From the NCBI RefSeq assembly GCF_945859685.1, contig NC_079148.1, positions 124,577,621 to 124,641,620 on the forward strand: DNA of 64,000 nt. The letters are read 5' to 3'. Shown piece after piece: positions 46,209 through 57,471 of this stretch. Every line of letters begins with the position of its first letter. Within the stretch, counting starts at the first letter, position 1. The notes beneath the pieces were generated by a model. It was not told the DNA's origin. It saw only the letters and a program-made list of their open reading frames with translations, and did no database searches. The stretch is from Eupeodes corollae (taxonomy: Eukaryota > Arthropoda > Insecta > Diptera > Syrphidae). Position numbers and translations under genes: made by a program.

Positions 46209-46366
46209 CCCGTGGCATGATGGTTAGTGTATTGGACTCATGCGGTTTATAAGGTTCAATGACGATTCCTCACCAAATACTAAACCGCCAAGCAAACGTG
46301 ACGAAGTCCCTTGTTATTGACAAAGGTTGAGCTTCAGTTCATCCTCAACTCAATAAAAAATAAAAA
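46209..46366 (+). repeat. tRNA-derived SINE, 5' part
   Basis: GCACCCGTGGCATGATGGTTAG resembles a tRNA A box region, and AGGTTCAATGACG a B box. The tRNA fold is incomplete, so it is a SINE rather than a tRNA gene. It ends near AATAAAAAATAAAAAA. Confidence 0.6.
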
Positions 46367-47905
46367 ATCAGCAGGTGTCGATGGTATATTCAACGTTGTA
46401 CTAAGCCATTTACCGATGTAGGCAATGGACATTTACAAAACACTCTTCAATAATGCACTAAATAATGCATATTATCCAGTGCATTGGAAGACCGCGGTGA
46501 TTCTCCCTCTACCGAAAAAGTTAAAGGAAAACTCTAACCCGTCAAATCTTCGGTCGAAAAGTCTTCTTCCGAGCATCAGTAAAGTTTTCGAAAAGATCAT
46601 TAATAGGGCTCTGACTAAGTGGGCTGCGGACAACAAAATAATTCCGGATAAACAGTTCGGGTTCAAGGCGGGTCATGACACAATTCATGCTGCGTCTAAA
46701 CTCGTTTCTGATATCCAATGGAATAAATCAAAACAACAGTGCACAGGTGCTGTTCTAATTGATTTGGAAAAAGCCTTTGACACCGTATGGTTAGAGGGTC
46801 TTTACCTAAAACTGAGCAGGCTTGGCATAAGCAAGCCTTTGTTGTATCTCTATGATATACTTAACGGTAGAATGTTTCGTTGTCAAAAGTGGCAATGTAA
46901 CTTCTTCCACAACATTCTTAATTAAAAAAGATTTACCTAAAACTGAGCAGGCTTGGCATAAGCAAGCCTTTGTTGTATCTCTATGATATACTTAACGGTA
47001 GAATGTTTCGTTGTCAAAAGTGGCAATGTAACTTCTTCCACAACATTCTTAATTAAAAATGGTCTTCAACATGGAGCTATGAATTCGCCGATTCTCTTCT
47101 ATAATTGCTTACAGAATGGCCCGAAAGGTTCAAGTTATAAGAATTCTCTTGCAGCGTGATTTCAACAAGATTCAGCGACATTGCTACGACTGGAAACTGA
47201 AAAGAAATGTCCAGAAGTCGGAGACAATTCTGTTCCGGACTCCACTGGCTAGGGCCATGAGAGATACGTGCAAGAATTGGCTCAAGATGGTCATTGTTGA
47301 GCGACTAGCGAGCAACAGTGTAGTAAAGTACCTCGGTATCTGGTTAGATCAGTATTTATATTTCGACAGACATATAAAGGCTCCTCTGACCATAGCCAAA
47401 GGAGCCTTCGCTCTGATGAAACGGCTGTTTTGGAGCAATCGGCTTAACCCAAGAGTGAAGATAATTTGCTATATGGTTATAGTTTGAGGTCACATTGCAA
47501 GAGCTATGTCTTCGACCAAAAATTTAATTTTCGGGCCGTTCTATCCGAACGACGAGAATTTTGAGAGTGCACGCTTGAGCGGTTTCATTCCACCATAGAT
47601 AGATGCGGTCTGATACAGGTTAGATTGGCAGTTCCGCTTATCTACCACGTCAAACGTCAAACCGTGGATAGGTGACTCCAGTATAATCAGGACGTCATGG
47701 CACAAGGCGGAGTAGAGCTCCTTCTGTTTAGTAGGGCTGTGTCCGAACGGGACCGAAGTGATAGGGCGAAGCAGGAGAACCAGTTTTTGTGGCTTCTATC
47801 GGCACTTGATAGTGGGTAGTCGGGTTGGGGTTTTAAGCCTTGGCCGGCTTACATACTTGTTTTGTAGTTTTAGGGTTTAGTTTTAAGTAGAAAAGGCATG
47901 GTGGC
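46367..47905 (+). pseudogene. LINE reverse transcriptase relic (LOA/Jockey-group-like)
   Basis: The frame at 46425-46925 starts near KKSAGVDGI upstream of 46425. It shows HWKTAVILPLPKK, FGFKAGHDTIHAA and LIDLEKAFDTVWLEG, the fingers and palm of a LINE reverse transcriptase. A 131-bp tandem duplication (46801-47057) ends this frame. A second frame at 47116-47487 continues with the thumb: NVQKSETILFRTPL, VKYLGIWLDQYLYFDRHI, then AKGAFALMKRLFWSN. The catalytic FADD box is missing between the two. The remainder to about 47870 is degraded, and the A-rich stretch 47907-48010 is probably the old tail. Confidence 0.8.
46801..47057 (+). repeat. 131-bp tandem duplication inside LINE
   Basis: The segment starting TTTACCTAAAACTGAGCAGG at 46801 restarts at 46932 and runs to about 47057, with no difference noticed over about 125 bases. 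It introduces an early stop. Confidence 0.9.
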
Positions 47906-48325
47906 ACAAACAAAAAAATAAACAAAAAAAAATTAAAAAAATAAAAATGTAATTTAAAAAAAAAAAATTTAAAAAAAAAACACAACAAAAATATGAAAAA
48001 CAAAAAATGTTAGATAATTAATAATTTGCTGCTGTGGTTGTTCTAGTTTTAAGAAGTTTTTAAGTAAAAATAAAATAGGATATTCATATTAGTTTTTTTC
48101 AAAATTTTTTAATGAATAAAAAAACAAATACAATTAAATAGAAGTTAAATAGATCTTATTGCTGAAAGAACTAAGTATTATTTTTTAGCTTAGAGTGTCC
48201 GTATAGGACCATTAAGTTACTTGTAAGTTTTAGATAATAAGGCTAGTTTTATGAATTTTTGTTTAGCTTTAAGATAGTTTTAAGAAGTGATGAATAAAAA
48301 TGAATTTAAAAAAAATAAAAATAAA

Positions 48326-48600
48326 GTGTGTTGTATTCATCCCAGAGGTCTTGGGTTCAATCCCTGACTGTGTCATCTAATGTTTTTTTTTCACGGGTAC
48401 TGCCTCTTGGGAGGAATTGACAAATCCTCAAAGAGTAATTCTTAACATGAAAAGTGCTTTCTCAAATTAGCCGTTCGGATTCGGCTTAAAACTGTAAAAC
48501 CCCTCCATCTCTGATAACAGTACTCGTACACAGGAATGGTTGAGAGTTGTAAGCCCTTGTTGTTAACGGACTTTTGCGCCACCTAATTTATTTATTTTAG
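48326..48600 (+). repeat. tRNA-derived SINE copy
   Basis: Contains AGGTCTTGGGTTCAATCCC (B box like), then a tRNA-unrelated body with TTCACGGGTACTGCC, GCCGTTCGGATTCGGC (a hairpin) and TTGCGCCACC. It ends in ATTTATTTATTTTA. Confidence 0.65.
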
Positions 48601-48690
48601 TTAAGTAACTAAGTGTATAAACGACAAGACACTTGGTGACTAATTGAACAAGTGAGTAAGTGACTAAGTGACTAAATCTATTTACAATTT
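48601..48690 (+). repeat. Minisatellite, right block
   Basis: AAGTAACTAAGTG and GAGTAAGTGACTAAGTGAC units of the same kind as at 46030-46205. Confidence 0.7.
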
Positions 48691-50479
48691 ATGTCTAAGG
48701 ATCTTAAAAAAGGATGTAGATCGTTTTAATAACTGCAGAACTGTTGGCCATTGCATTTAAATTTGATAGTAAACAGAACAAAAAGAAATGGAATGAAATG
48801 ATACTGTGAGCGTTCTTTACCTCAAGCAATTTCACACGACGCATGTTTTGTATGTCTAGTGACAAATTTAATACAATTTTTCGTCCCTTTTTCCATTCAG
48901 ATACATTCTACCACGATATCCTTCTTGTTATTGTCGCATGAGTGAATGAGTTGATTTCTTTTTTTTTTCTTTTTTCTATAAGTAAATCCTATGATGATGC
49001 ATTTATAGAATCTAAGAAGAAAAAAAGGACTTCTTCGCTGTTTTGCATGCCAGCACGAGGACATACCTACTTTTGCATCAGCTTTGTTTCCCTCTTTCAA
49101 CACACAAAAATACACCCATGATGCTTATAGTCAAAGTCGCCTTAAAGGATGCAAAAAATTTCCATAAATCACTTGTTTTCCGTTACACTACTAAATATAA
49201 TAAAATAAATTATTATAGTCAAAAGCCAAAAAGAAACTAAACGCACACATATATAAAGTCGAAGTTTCCATGCATATCTATATAATTTATATGTGTATGG
49301 ATATACGACCTCGATATGATTTCACAAAAAGCAAAACGTTTTAGCTTGGCATCTTGATCAAAACAGGATTCAAACTGGTGTCCTTATTGGAATTTCATGT
49401 TTGAATAATTTCCACAATTCTCTCATTCGGTTTCCGAATGCGTTTTGTGGCGAAAAGAAATGATTTTTTTTTGTGTTCAGTTTGCTATCACTATGTATAT
49501 ACTATACATAAGTATGTGTAACATACATATTTACATGCATATAGCAGTTTGAAAAAACTGAATTGGAAGTTGGAATATATGTTATGTAGATAAGTAATTT
49601 ATGAAGGAATCTTTGGTGCAAACTGTGTGGCAGCATCACTGGTATATGTACAGTACATATATGCACCGGCACACACCGACCGTAGGGACACTTTTGTAAG
49701 CTATGTTTGCCAACTTTATCCCACAAAATGTCATTTGAACGAAATGTAATAGATATATCCCTTTCTTGAATAATTTCGTGCGATGTTTTTGTTTTAATAA
49801 AAATTTATCAAATCGACTTGGTTTTATCCATTTTTACTATACATGCATAGATGTAGAATGAATGAATGCAAATCATGATATATGGCATTTGATCATATTG
49901 TCAATCACACAGATTGTGATTCTGATGACAGTCAAAACATATTGAAATCTTATTTGTCCTGTGATGATGATGGTTTGTTTGTTATTTACAAATGACTTTG
50001 AGGCGCCAATATTTTTTGACCAAATACACGAGAAATCCTGAGCAAATATTTAATGTGACAAAGAACTTACCTAATATTTTAAAATTTGTTTACTTCTGAG
50101 GCATTTTGCCAATTAATTTTAGATGTTTTACTTCCTTTTGTATTAAAAAAACATTTTATTCCGATGTGAGGAAATGAATGCCCAATTTTAGTTTTATACA
50201 TTTAAAAGAATTTTAAACTGTAAAATGGTATATTTTGGTTTCACCAAACGTTTTAAAGTGAACAAGCTTTTAAACAGCTTTTAAAACTAAATGCCCATTT
50301 TTGACTCATTACATTTTAAGTGTCATTAAAAAATTAATATGGCAGATTGACAGCTGATGTTTTGTTTTTTGTAAAGTTTGTACTCTCATTGTTTGGAGAT
50401 ATAAATAGAATGAATAGGTAAACAAATTCAACATTGCATTACTATTTATAATATAATTTTTATGATTTTAAATAATTAG
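48691..50479. other. Non-coding region
   Basis: AT-rich with TATATG-type simple repeats around 49240-49300 and 49490-49540. No gene supported. Confidence 0.5.
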
Positions 50480-50779
50480 ATTGGCCATCTTCATCTGACG
50501 AAGAAGAACAACATATATTTTTTCGCCGTTCAAGACTCAAGAGTATCCCGCGTTCACAAGAATCCATCTTTAGACTATGATGATATTGACTTCAAAATGA
50601 GGTTTTGACTTTCCAAAGCATATGCGGATTAGTTGTTGAGTTTGTTTGGTCATCATTTGGAGCATAAAACTAACCGAAATAAACCCGTCAGTGAATTAAA
50701 TCAAAAGCTTTTTACCTTACGATTTTATGCCACAGGATCTTTCCAAATCTGCGTCGAAGATATGTTTAATTTTGAGATA
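50480..50779 (+). pseudogene. Harbinger/PIF-like transposase N-terminal relic
   Basis: Read from 50582: DIDFKMRF, stop, LSKAYAD, stop, LLSLFGHHLEHKTNRNKP and then LRFYATGSFQICVEDM. The last block is the hallmark N-terminal sequence of HARBI1-like transposases, which recognise and cut the element ends. An upstream acidic stretch DWPSSSDEEEQ at 50479 is one frame off. The DDE catalytic region is absent. Two in-frame stops and a frameshift show it is dead. Confidence 0.65.
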
Positions 50780-51290
50780 ATCATTTAAACATCCTTCACT
50801 TTTTCTATAAAATACCCTTTGTTTAAAGTTAGAGAGGGTTGAAGTCTTGCAGCTTTTTTTGTTATTCTGAACACAATAAACTAAAAATACTTTTTTTCTA
50901 ACCACTGCTGGATTTTTCCAAAAAAAAAAAACGCTCAAAAAAGTGTTTCCCAAAAATACATTATAAACAATGGATGTAAACATAGACTTTAAAACAAATT
51001 AAAAAGCATAAGGGAAATGCCACCATTTTGAAATAAATAGTTTTGTAATTAGCTTAACAAATCTTAACAAAAAAAAAAACATTGTTCCTAAAATTCCCTA
51101 AAAGTAACTTAATGTTTAGTTGTCGACTAATTCTGAAGTTAATTATATCAATCCTATTTCTTTACAAATGTTGAAAGTTGAAAAACTTGTTAAACATCAA
51201 ATACGTTATTTTTACTTTCGGCACATAGAATCTTTATTTCAAGTATTGCATTTGTACAAAATTCAGAACTCGAGATTTCATTCAATAGAA
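50780..51290. other. AT-rich, no feature seen
   Basis: No recognisable gene or repeat. Possibly includes remaining parts of the Harbinger-like element, but no terminal repeats were identified. Confidence 0.4.
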
Positions 51291-51295
51291 GTTGA

Positions 51296-51893
51296 AAAAG
51301 TTGGTCCCCCGACTCCGTCCATCTGTCCGCCTTTCTGTCTGTTCTGGCCCCTACAGCCCAAAAATTTGGGTCGGTTAACTTTAAATTTGGAAATGAAGGT
51401 TTTGATTCTATTCGCGGTTTTTAAGTTTTTTTTTGGACTAAAAATAGCAGTAGTTTGGTCAAAAATCGAAAATTCGAATTTTCTATGAAACGATCCGATA
51501 GATTTTGTTTAAATTTTGGCTTTTTTCAGTAAAACAATATATTTTTCAATAACTTAAAAGGAGTACGCCCTGTATAACCATTTTTTTCCGTTTAAGTTTT
51601 CTCAAGAACTAATGAACGGATTTCAATGACTTTTTTTCTGCACAAGATCTTATAACGTTTTAATAATATTTATGGATCAAAAATGACAAATTTTCCTTTT
51701 TGGAGCACTATTTTCAAAACGGGTCAATATTATTTTGATCGAAAATTAGATTTGAAACCTTAGCTAGAAAAAACTCCACACTAAACATTTTTTAAACCAA
51801 AAAATGGTATTTTTTGAACAAGGAAACCTCTTAACTTAAAACTCTTTTTCTTTAAGTTCAAGACAGGTCGCATCCCAGCGTCCTTTTATTTGA
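51296..51893 (+). repeat. Second repeat type sharing the HER tail
   Basis: Begins near GTTGGTCCCCCGACTCCG and CCATCTGTCCGCCTTTCTGT and carries several poly-T blocks. It ends with CAAGACAGGTCGCATCCCAG then CGTCCTTTT, close to the HER 3' tail, yet lacks the HER hairpin and internal units. The left edge is approximate. Confidence 0.55.
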
Positions 51894-52022
51894 ATTTATG
51901 CATCGATTAGGGGTAGAATTTTTGAATTGTGAACTTTTTGTAAATTTTCGTTACTACATAGGTAGTTATTTTATATGAACGTAATGTTGTCTCTTCAATG
52001 AATTCATGTTCAATCATTTATT

Positions 52023-53268
52023 AACTTCCCATAGGAAGTTATTGTAATGGGTCCGATTTGTCAAATTGAAAATTTTGACATTTCTCGACGTTTTAAGGTC
52101 CCTAGAGTCGAAATATAAGATTTTTAGAAAGATGTCTGTGCGTGCGTGAGTACGTACGTTCGTAGGTCCGTACGTTCGCGACGTTTTTTCGTCATCCATA
52201 GCTCAAGAACCAGAAGAGATATCAACTTCAAATAAATTTTGCTATACAGATATTAAGGCAGAAAAATGCAGAAAGGGCTTTCAAAAAAATTGCGTGGGTG
52301 GTTTTTTTACAATAGCAGTTTGAAAAAAAGGTGAAAATTTTGGTTAACCATAAATATCTTACGAATTAAAAACTCTAGAGACTTGAATTAAATTGTATAT
52401 AATATATTGTAACGTGATACCGAACACGTATATTTTAAAAAAAAAATCAATATAACGTTTTTTTTATAAATTAATAAATCTGAAAAAAAAAATTTGTCAC
52501 CTCCAAACTATTACGACTGAAATATGATTTCATCTCTAAAACAATTTTGTGCAACGGAGACTAATGTTTTTGACACCTGGTAAAATTTTGAGAAAAATCG
52601 AATTGACAGTTTTTTTTATAAAAATAGAATTCTAAAAAAAACATTACTCAAAGTTGGTAAAAATTGAATATCGATTCAAATATCTTTTCAAAAACTTGAA
52701 ATTTAGGCTTCAAACTTATTTTATCTTATAAGAAATATTGTTTTCAACATTTCTAAAAATGTTGAGAAAAATCGAATTGACAGTTTTAAAAAAAAATAAA
52801 AACCTAAACATAAAATTAATAAAAGTTGGTAAAAATTGGTTTTCGACTCAAATATCTTTCCACAAATTTTAAATAGTGGCTTCAAACTAATTATATCTTA
52901 TAAGAAATATTGTTTTTAATATTAGGACAAATTTTGAGAAAAATCGAATTGACTGTTTTTTTACAAAAAATAAAAACCTAAAAAAAAATGTATGAAAGTT
53001 GGTAAACATTTATTTTCGACTCAAATATCTTTTCAAAAATTTGAAATATTGGCTTCAAACTAATTTTATTTCACAGAAAATATTTTTTTGGATATTCAGC
53101 AATTTTTATATAAAAATCCAACAGTCCGTTTTTTCATAAAAATAAAATCTATAAAAATAGTACGCAAATTTGGTAAAAATTGATACGAGTACATATGGAC
53201 AAACTTTTAAGCAAGACAAATCGACAGACGGGATGGGAAGTTATCAGTGTGAGTCGCATCCCAGCCTT
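52023..53268 (+). repeat. HER copy E
   Basis: Full-length copy. 5' hairpin at 52023, GTACGTACGTTCGTAGG tract near 52150, internal units with GAGAAAAATCGAATTGAC at 52590, 52764 and 52936 (about 172-bp period), then AATCCAACAGTCCG and a tail with GAGTCGCATCCCAGCC before a T run. Confidence 0.9.
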
Positions 53269-53489
53269 TTTTTTCAATTATTTTCTCTAAAGAAAGTTAA
53301 GCTAAAAACATAAATACAAAAACACGTTTTTCGTAAAAGTGCTTTTTTATGTAAGGTATTCTTAATTTACAGTACCTATTTTTAAATACGGAGTCTAAGA
53401 CATAAATTATCTTATCAAAGTGAATTTTTATTTCAACGAATGTGAAAGTATAGCAATGTCACGAACTTTTGAAAATAACCAACCGTATT

Positions 53490-54583
53490 AACTTTCCATA
53501 GGAAGTTATTGTCGGTCCCATCGGTCGCATTTGTCGAATTGAAAATTTTGACATTTCTCAACGTTTCAAGGTCCATACAGTGTAATTAAAAGATTTGTAT
53601 AAAGATGTCTGTGAGTGGGTGTTTACGTCCACATGCTCGCCACATTTTTTTCGGCTTCAAATATATTTTGTTATATAAATAATAACGCAAAAAAATTGCG
53701 TAGGTGTTTTTTTTTTGCCAAAGCAATTTAAAAATAAGGTAAAACTTTTGGTTAACCCAAAATATCTCACGAACCAATAACGATAGAGACTTAAAGTAAA
53801 TTTTATATTACATATTGAGTCGTGAGACCAAACACAAATATTTTTGAAGCGACTTACTGTTTTTATAAATCAAAAAAAAGCTTAATTGGTAAAATTTTGA
53901 GTTAGATCGAATTGACAGTTTTTGTTATCAAGAAATTAAAAACCTAAAAACAAGTTAACAAAAGTTGGTAAAAATTGATTTTCGACTTAAATGTCTTTTC
54001 AAAGCTTTGAAATATTGGCTTTGAACTAAATTTATCTTTAATAAAAATATAGTTGTCAATATTCAGTTACATTTTGAGAAAAATCGAATGGACATTTTTC
54101 TTTAAAAAAAAAGTAGAAACCTAAAAAAAATAAACTTTGTAAAATTTTACTTTCAACTTATTTTTTCTCACAGAAAATATTGTTTTCGACATTCAGTAAA
54201 TTGTTTAAAAGAATCCAACAGTCTCTTTTTTCATAAAAATTACAATCTACAAAAAACAGCAGTATGAAAATTGATGTTCGATTCTCCATATCTCGTGGAC
54301 AATTGAATTTATTGACTTCAAGTAAGGTTCATTCATTTGTTCATCGAAAAAATGCTACCGTAATTCGTTAAAACTTTCCTTAGACTAAAAACCTCGTGCT
54401 CAAAAATATGTTTTGAAATCAAACTATTTCATAAAGTGCAAAATATTGTTGGTAATTTTTAAATTTTGTATAATAATTCAACATACATTTTTCTTAACAA
54501 AACACGAAAACCTACAAAGTTTTAAGCAAGACAAATCGAAAGGCGGGATAGGAAGTTATCAGGGTGGGTCGCATCCCAGGCTC
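53490..54583 (+). repeat. HER copy F
   Basis: 5' hairpin AACTTTCCATAGGAAGTT at 53490, with one change in the stem. The alternating tract is shortened, there are several internal units, and the alternative tail subtype has AACACGAAAACCTACAAAG. It ends GGGTCGCATCCCAGG before a T run. Confidence 0.85.
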
Positions 54584-54584
54584 T

Positions 54585-56864
54585 TTTTATGTTGACAGAT
54601 AAATTGATATTTCATTTGAAACGAATTTCAATACTGACGGGTTCTACAAATTCACTTCATATAAAATTCATTACTTGCATAAGCCTTTAAAAATAAAAAA
54701 ACACAGAATTAAATAATTGAAAATTAGAGTTGGACGAGATTTACTTACTTCGTGCAAATAAATTCTAAGCACCCATTTAATGGAAAATACGTCCTTTTGA
54801 ATTTTTACCATAAGTCCGAGGAACTTTTCCGTTAAGTATTTTTATCCCAGTATATCACCTTTTTTTTCAAAGTCAAATCGGTTGATTAAAAATAAAGTCG
54901 ATGTTTATGGTAATGCTCTATCCAAGTCCAAAGACGTCAATATTAAGTGTATTTTCTCGATGACAGTGACAGAACGGCCTCGGTATCACTCGTTCATTGA
55001 CCGTTGGTCTCACATCTTAATTTTTTCTAACTATATTGTTGCATTTTCAATATATACTTAACCACTTAACAAGTTGAAGAAATATCATCATTAAGAATAT
55101 TTTATGCATTAAATAAGTATCTGATTTGTAATCAATCAATGTCAATTCGAAATGAAGCTGTTGTCAATTCCTAAAAATCCTATTCACTCTTAGATCACAA
55201 ACATCCTTTTTACAATATATTTTGAAGACCCCAAAAACATACGTTATGTATGTGATGTTGTGCACAAAGTGATTTCCCTAAAATAGTCATTCTTCAATAT
55301 GTTTGGGTCTATTCATTAACCCAACTAAATACACGACAACACATCAACTGACGAAAATTCTCTAAAGCACCAAAAGACAAGGAAAAAAGTATTAAATGAA
55401 AAAAGTATAAAATATGGAGTGAACGAAGCTCTATACTCTATAACATTAAAAGGATGAATAGATTTTCATCATTAAAACATTTTAGGACGATGCATGGATT
55501 ATTCCTTCAAAAGAGGGATATTATAATACTCTCCTTCCATTCAAAGGAGGTAACAACACGAAAAAAAACGAAACCCTTTTCAACTTTCTATCCACTCTTA
55601 CTTATGATGGTCTATTCCATTATTCTATGTCCTTCGCCTTGAAGAAGAAAACCCCTGCACCTCCATAGCACCACCACCGACCACCACAATGATATATGAT
55701 CGAAGCAAAATTATTAATGGGAAGTAGTTGTCAATATTGTCCAAAGGGAGTATAATAGTATATAGCTTCCAAACTATGATCATGATGGTGGTGCAAATAA
55801 ATGTGATGTATAAAAATGACAAAAAAAACAACATCAAAGTTTCTATGCTGCGTGGATGATGATGGTCGCTTACAAAAGACTTGGATTTTTTAAAACACAC
55901 TCTTCGCTCTTTCTATCTCAAGATGCACATCCATAAGTGTCCTTTTTTAATAATTTATTCTTTGTAATTTTTTTTTTATTTTCAAATATTTTCTATGTAC
56001 TTGTACATCGATGACAATGGTAATGGATGTGTGTTTTGGGATAGTGTCGCCTTTTGGCAGTCATCTATAAACTTTATACCTTCTATACGTACTATCGATG
56101 ACCAATCAACTTGGGAAATGTGTGTGTGTGTTTGGTGTAAGAAAGTTTTCTTAAAATTGAACAATTTATATAAAGTTTTGACGAGAAATTATGTTCACAG
56201 CAGATGTGATTATTTTTAAGATATTATTTGAAAGAAAGGAGAAAACTCCAGGACGGTAACTTATTGACGGCAACTTGAAAGTTAAAGCTACATCGTTGAG
56301 AGTCGTCATTGAACATTTAAGTTGTTATTATTACATAGCTGTGAGAGGTTTTAACAATGAATTCAAGGTTTGTTTTGATACTTACCTAATTTTTACAATC
56401 AATTCACGATATTTGACTTAGGACTAATCTATCGACAAAAGTTAATAAGAGACACATTTTGTAACCTAGGTGTGTCAAATTATCCGTCATTTTTGTATAA
56501 AGTTTAATTAGTATAAGTGCTAAAGTTATAAAAGCTAAGATACAAACCAATCTGATAATTTTCAAATTGTGCCCTAAACAATTTACATGTGATATTTTTA
56601 ATTTAAGTTAAATAGTTGTCTTAAGAACTTCAAGAAGTATATTAAATGGAAAATTTAAGTTAAATTTGTTTTTCGAGACTTTAACAAAAATTAAGTTGCA
56701 TTTTTGGTAAGGTTGTTAATTAATTTGAACTGCAGTGTTTTGTATGAGAAGACATATGCCATCTGACTGAGCTTTGCAGTACTTGCATCCAGCCTATTTG
56801 AGGATGAAAAAGTACTTCAACAGGCGAAATAGTCAAATTTGGAACAATACCAACTTACGGACAT
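54585..56864. other. Non-coding region
   Basis: No gene supported. AT-rich host-like sequence with several simple repeats. Confidence 0.5.
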
Positions 56865-57471
56865 ATATAACGCATTAAATTTTTACATAACCAGAAATTA
56901 CGGCAAAAAATACTCCAATTCCCAATGGTAGTAAACATTTCTGTTCATTTGTAACAAATGTGCCAATTTGCTTGCCCTACATTTTGCTGTTAATTCGATG
57001 CTGCCAGTGAGTGACATGGCTCCGCTTATACTTGAAAGCGTAAACGATTCTATGGGACTAATCTTCCTTTGCACTCGTTCAGTTACTAGAGTACTTAAAA
57101 ATCTTGACATTCACATATCCGCTGGCCCGGATAGTATCCCTGCTATTATTCTGAAGAGGTGATCTTCAACCCTGGCAAAACCACTGCGTAAGCTTTTACA
57201 TCTCTCCTATTCTTCAGGTCTCTTTCCGAGTTAATGGAAAACGGCACCATCTAGCTATAGTTTAATTGCACTTACATCCTTTCTTTCTAAGGTCATGGAA
57301 ACGCTGATTAATTTTCAGCTTAAGAAATATCTTGAAAAACGAAAGCTTTTTAATGACCGACAAGATGGCTTTAGTTGCAATAGATTCACTGGTGATCTCA
57401 TGGTTTATCTCACCGAACAGTGGAACAAATCTTTACCCCGTTTTTGAGAAAGTAAGATTATAGCACTTTTA
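56865..57471 (+). pseudogene. Jockey-like LINE relic, third copy, part 1
   Basis: Carries LNDSM-type linker, then RVLKNLDIHISAGPDSI and PAIILKR at 57085-57160. Reverse transcriptase fingers follow (TSFLSKVMETLINFQLKKYL-like at about 57275-57330, then LMVYLTEQWNKSLPR). This copy retains the segment deleted from the first copy near 7555. It is interrupted at 57471 by HER copy G. Confidence 0.75.

Noticed and set aside
46209..46275. Possible tRNA gene
   Set aside because: A and B box-like blocks are present, but the acceptor stem and cloverleaf do not close. The related body at 48326-48600 shows it belongs to a SINE.
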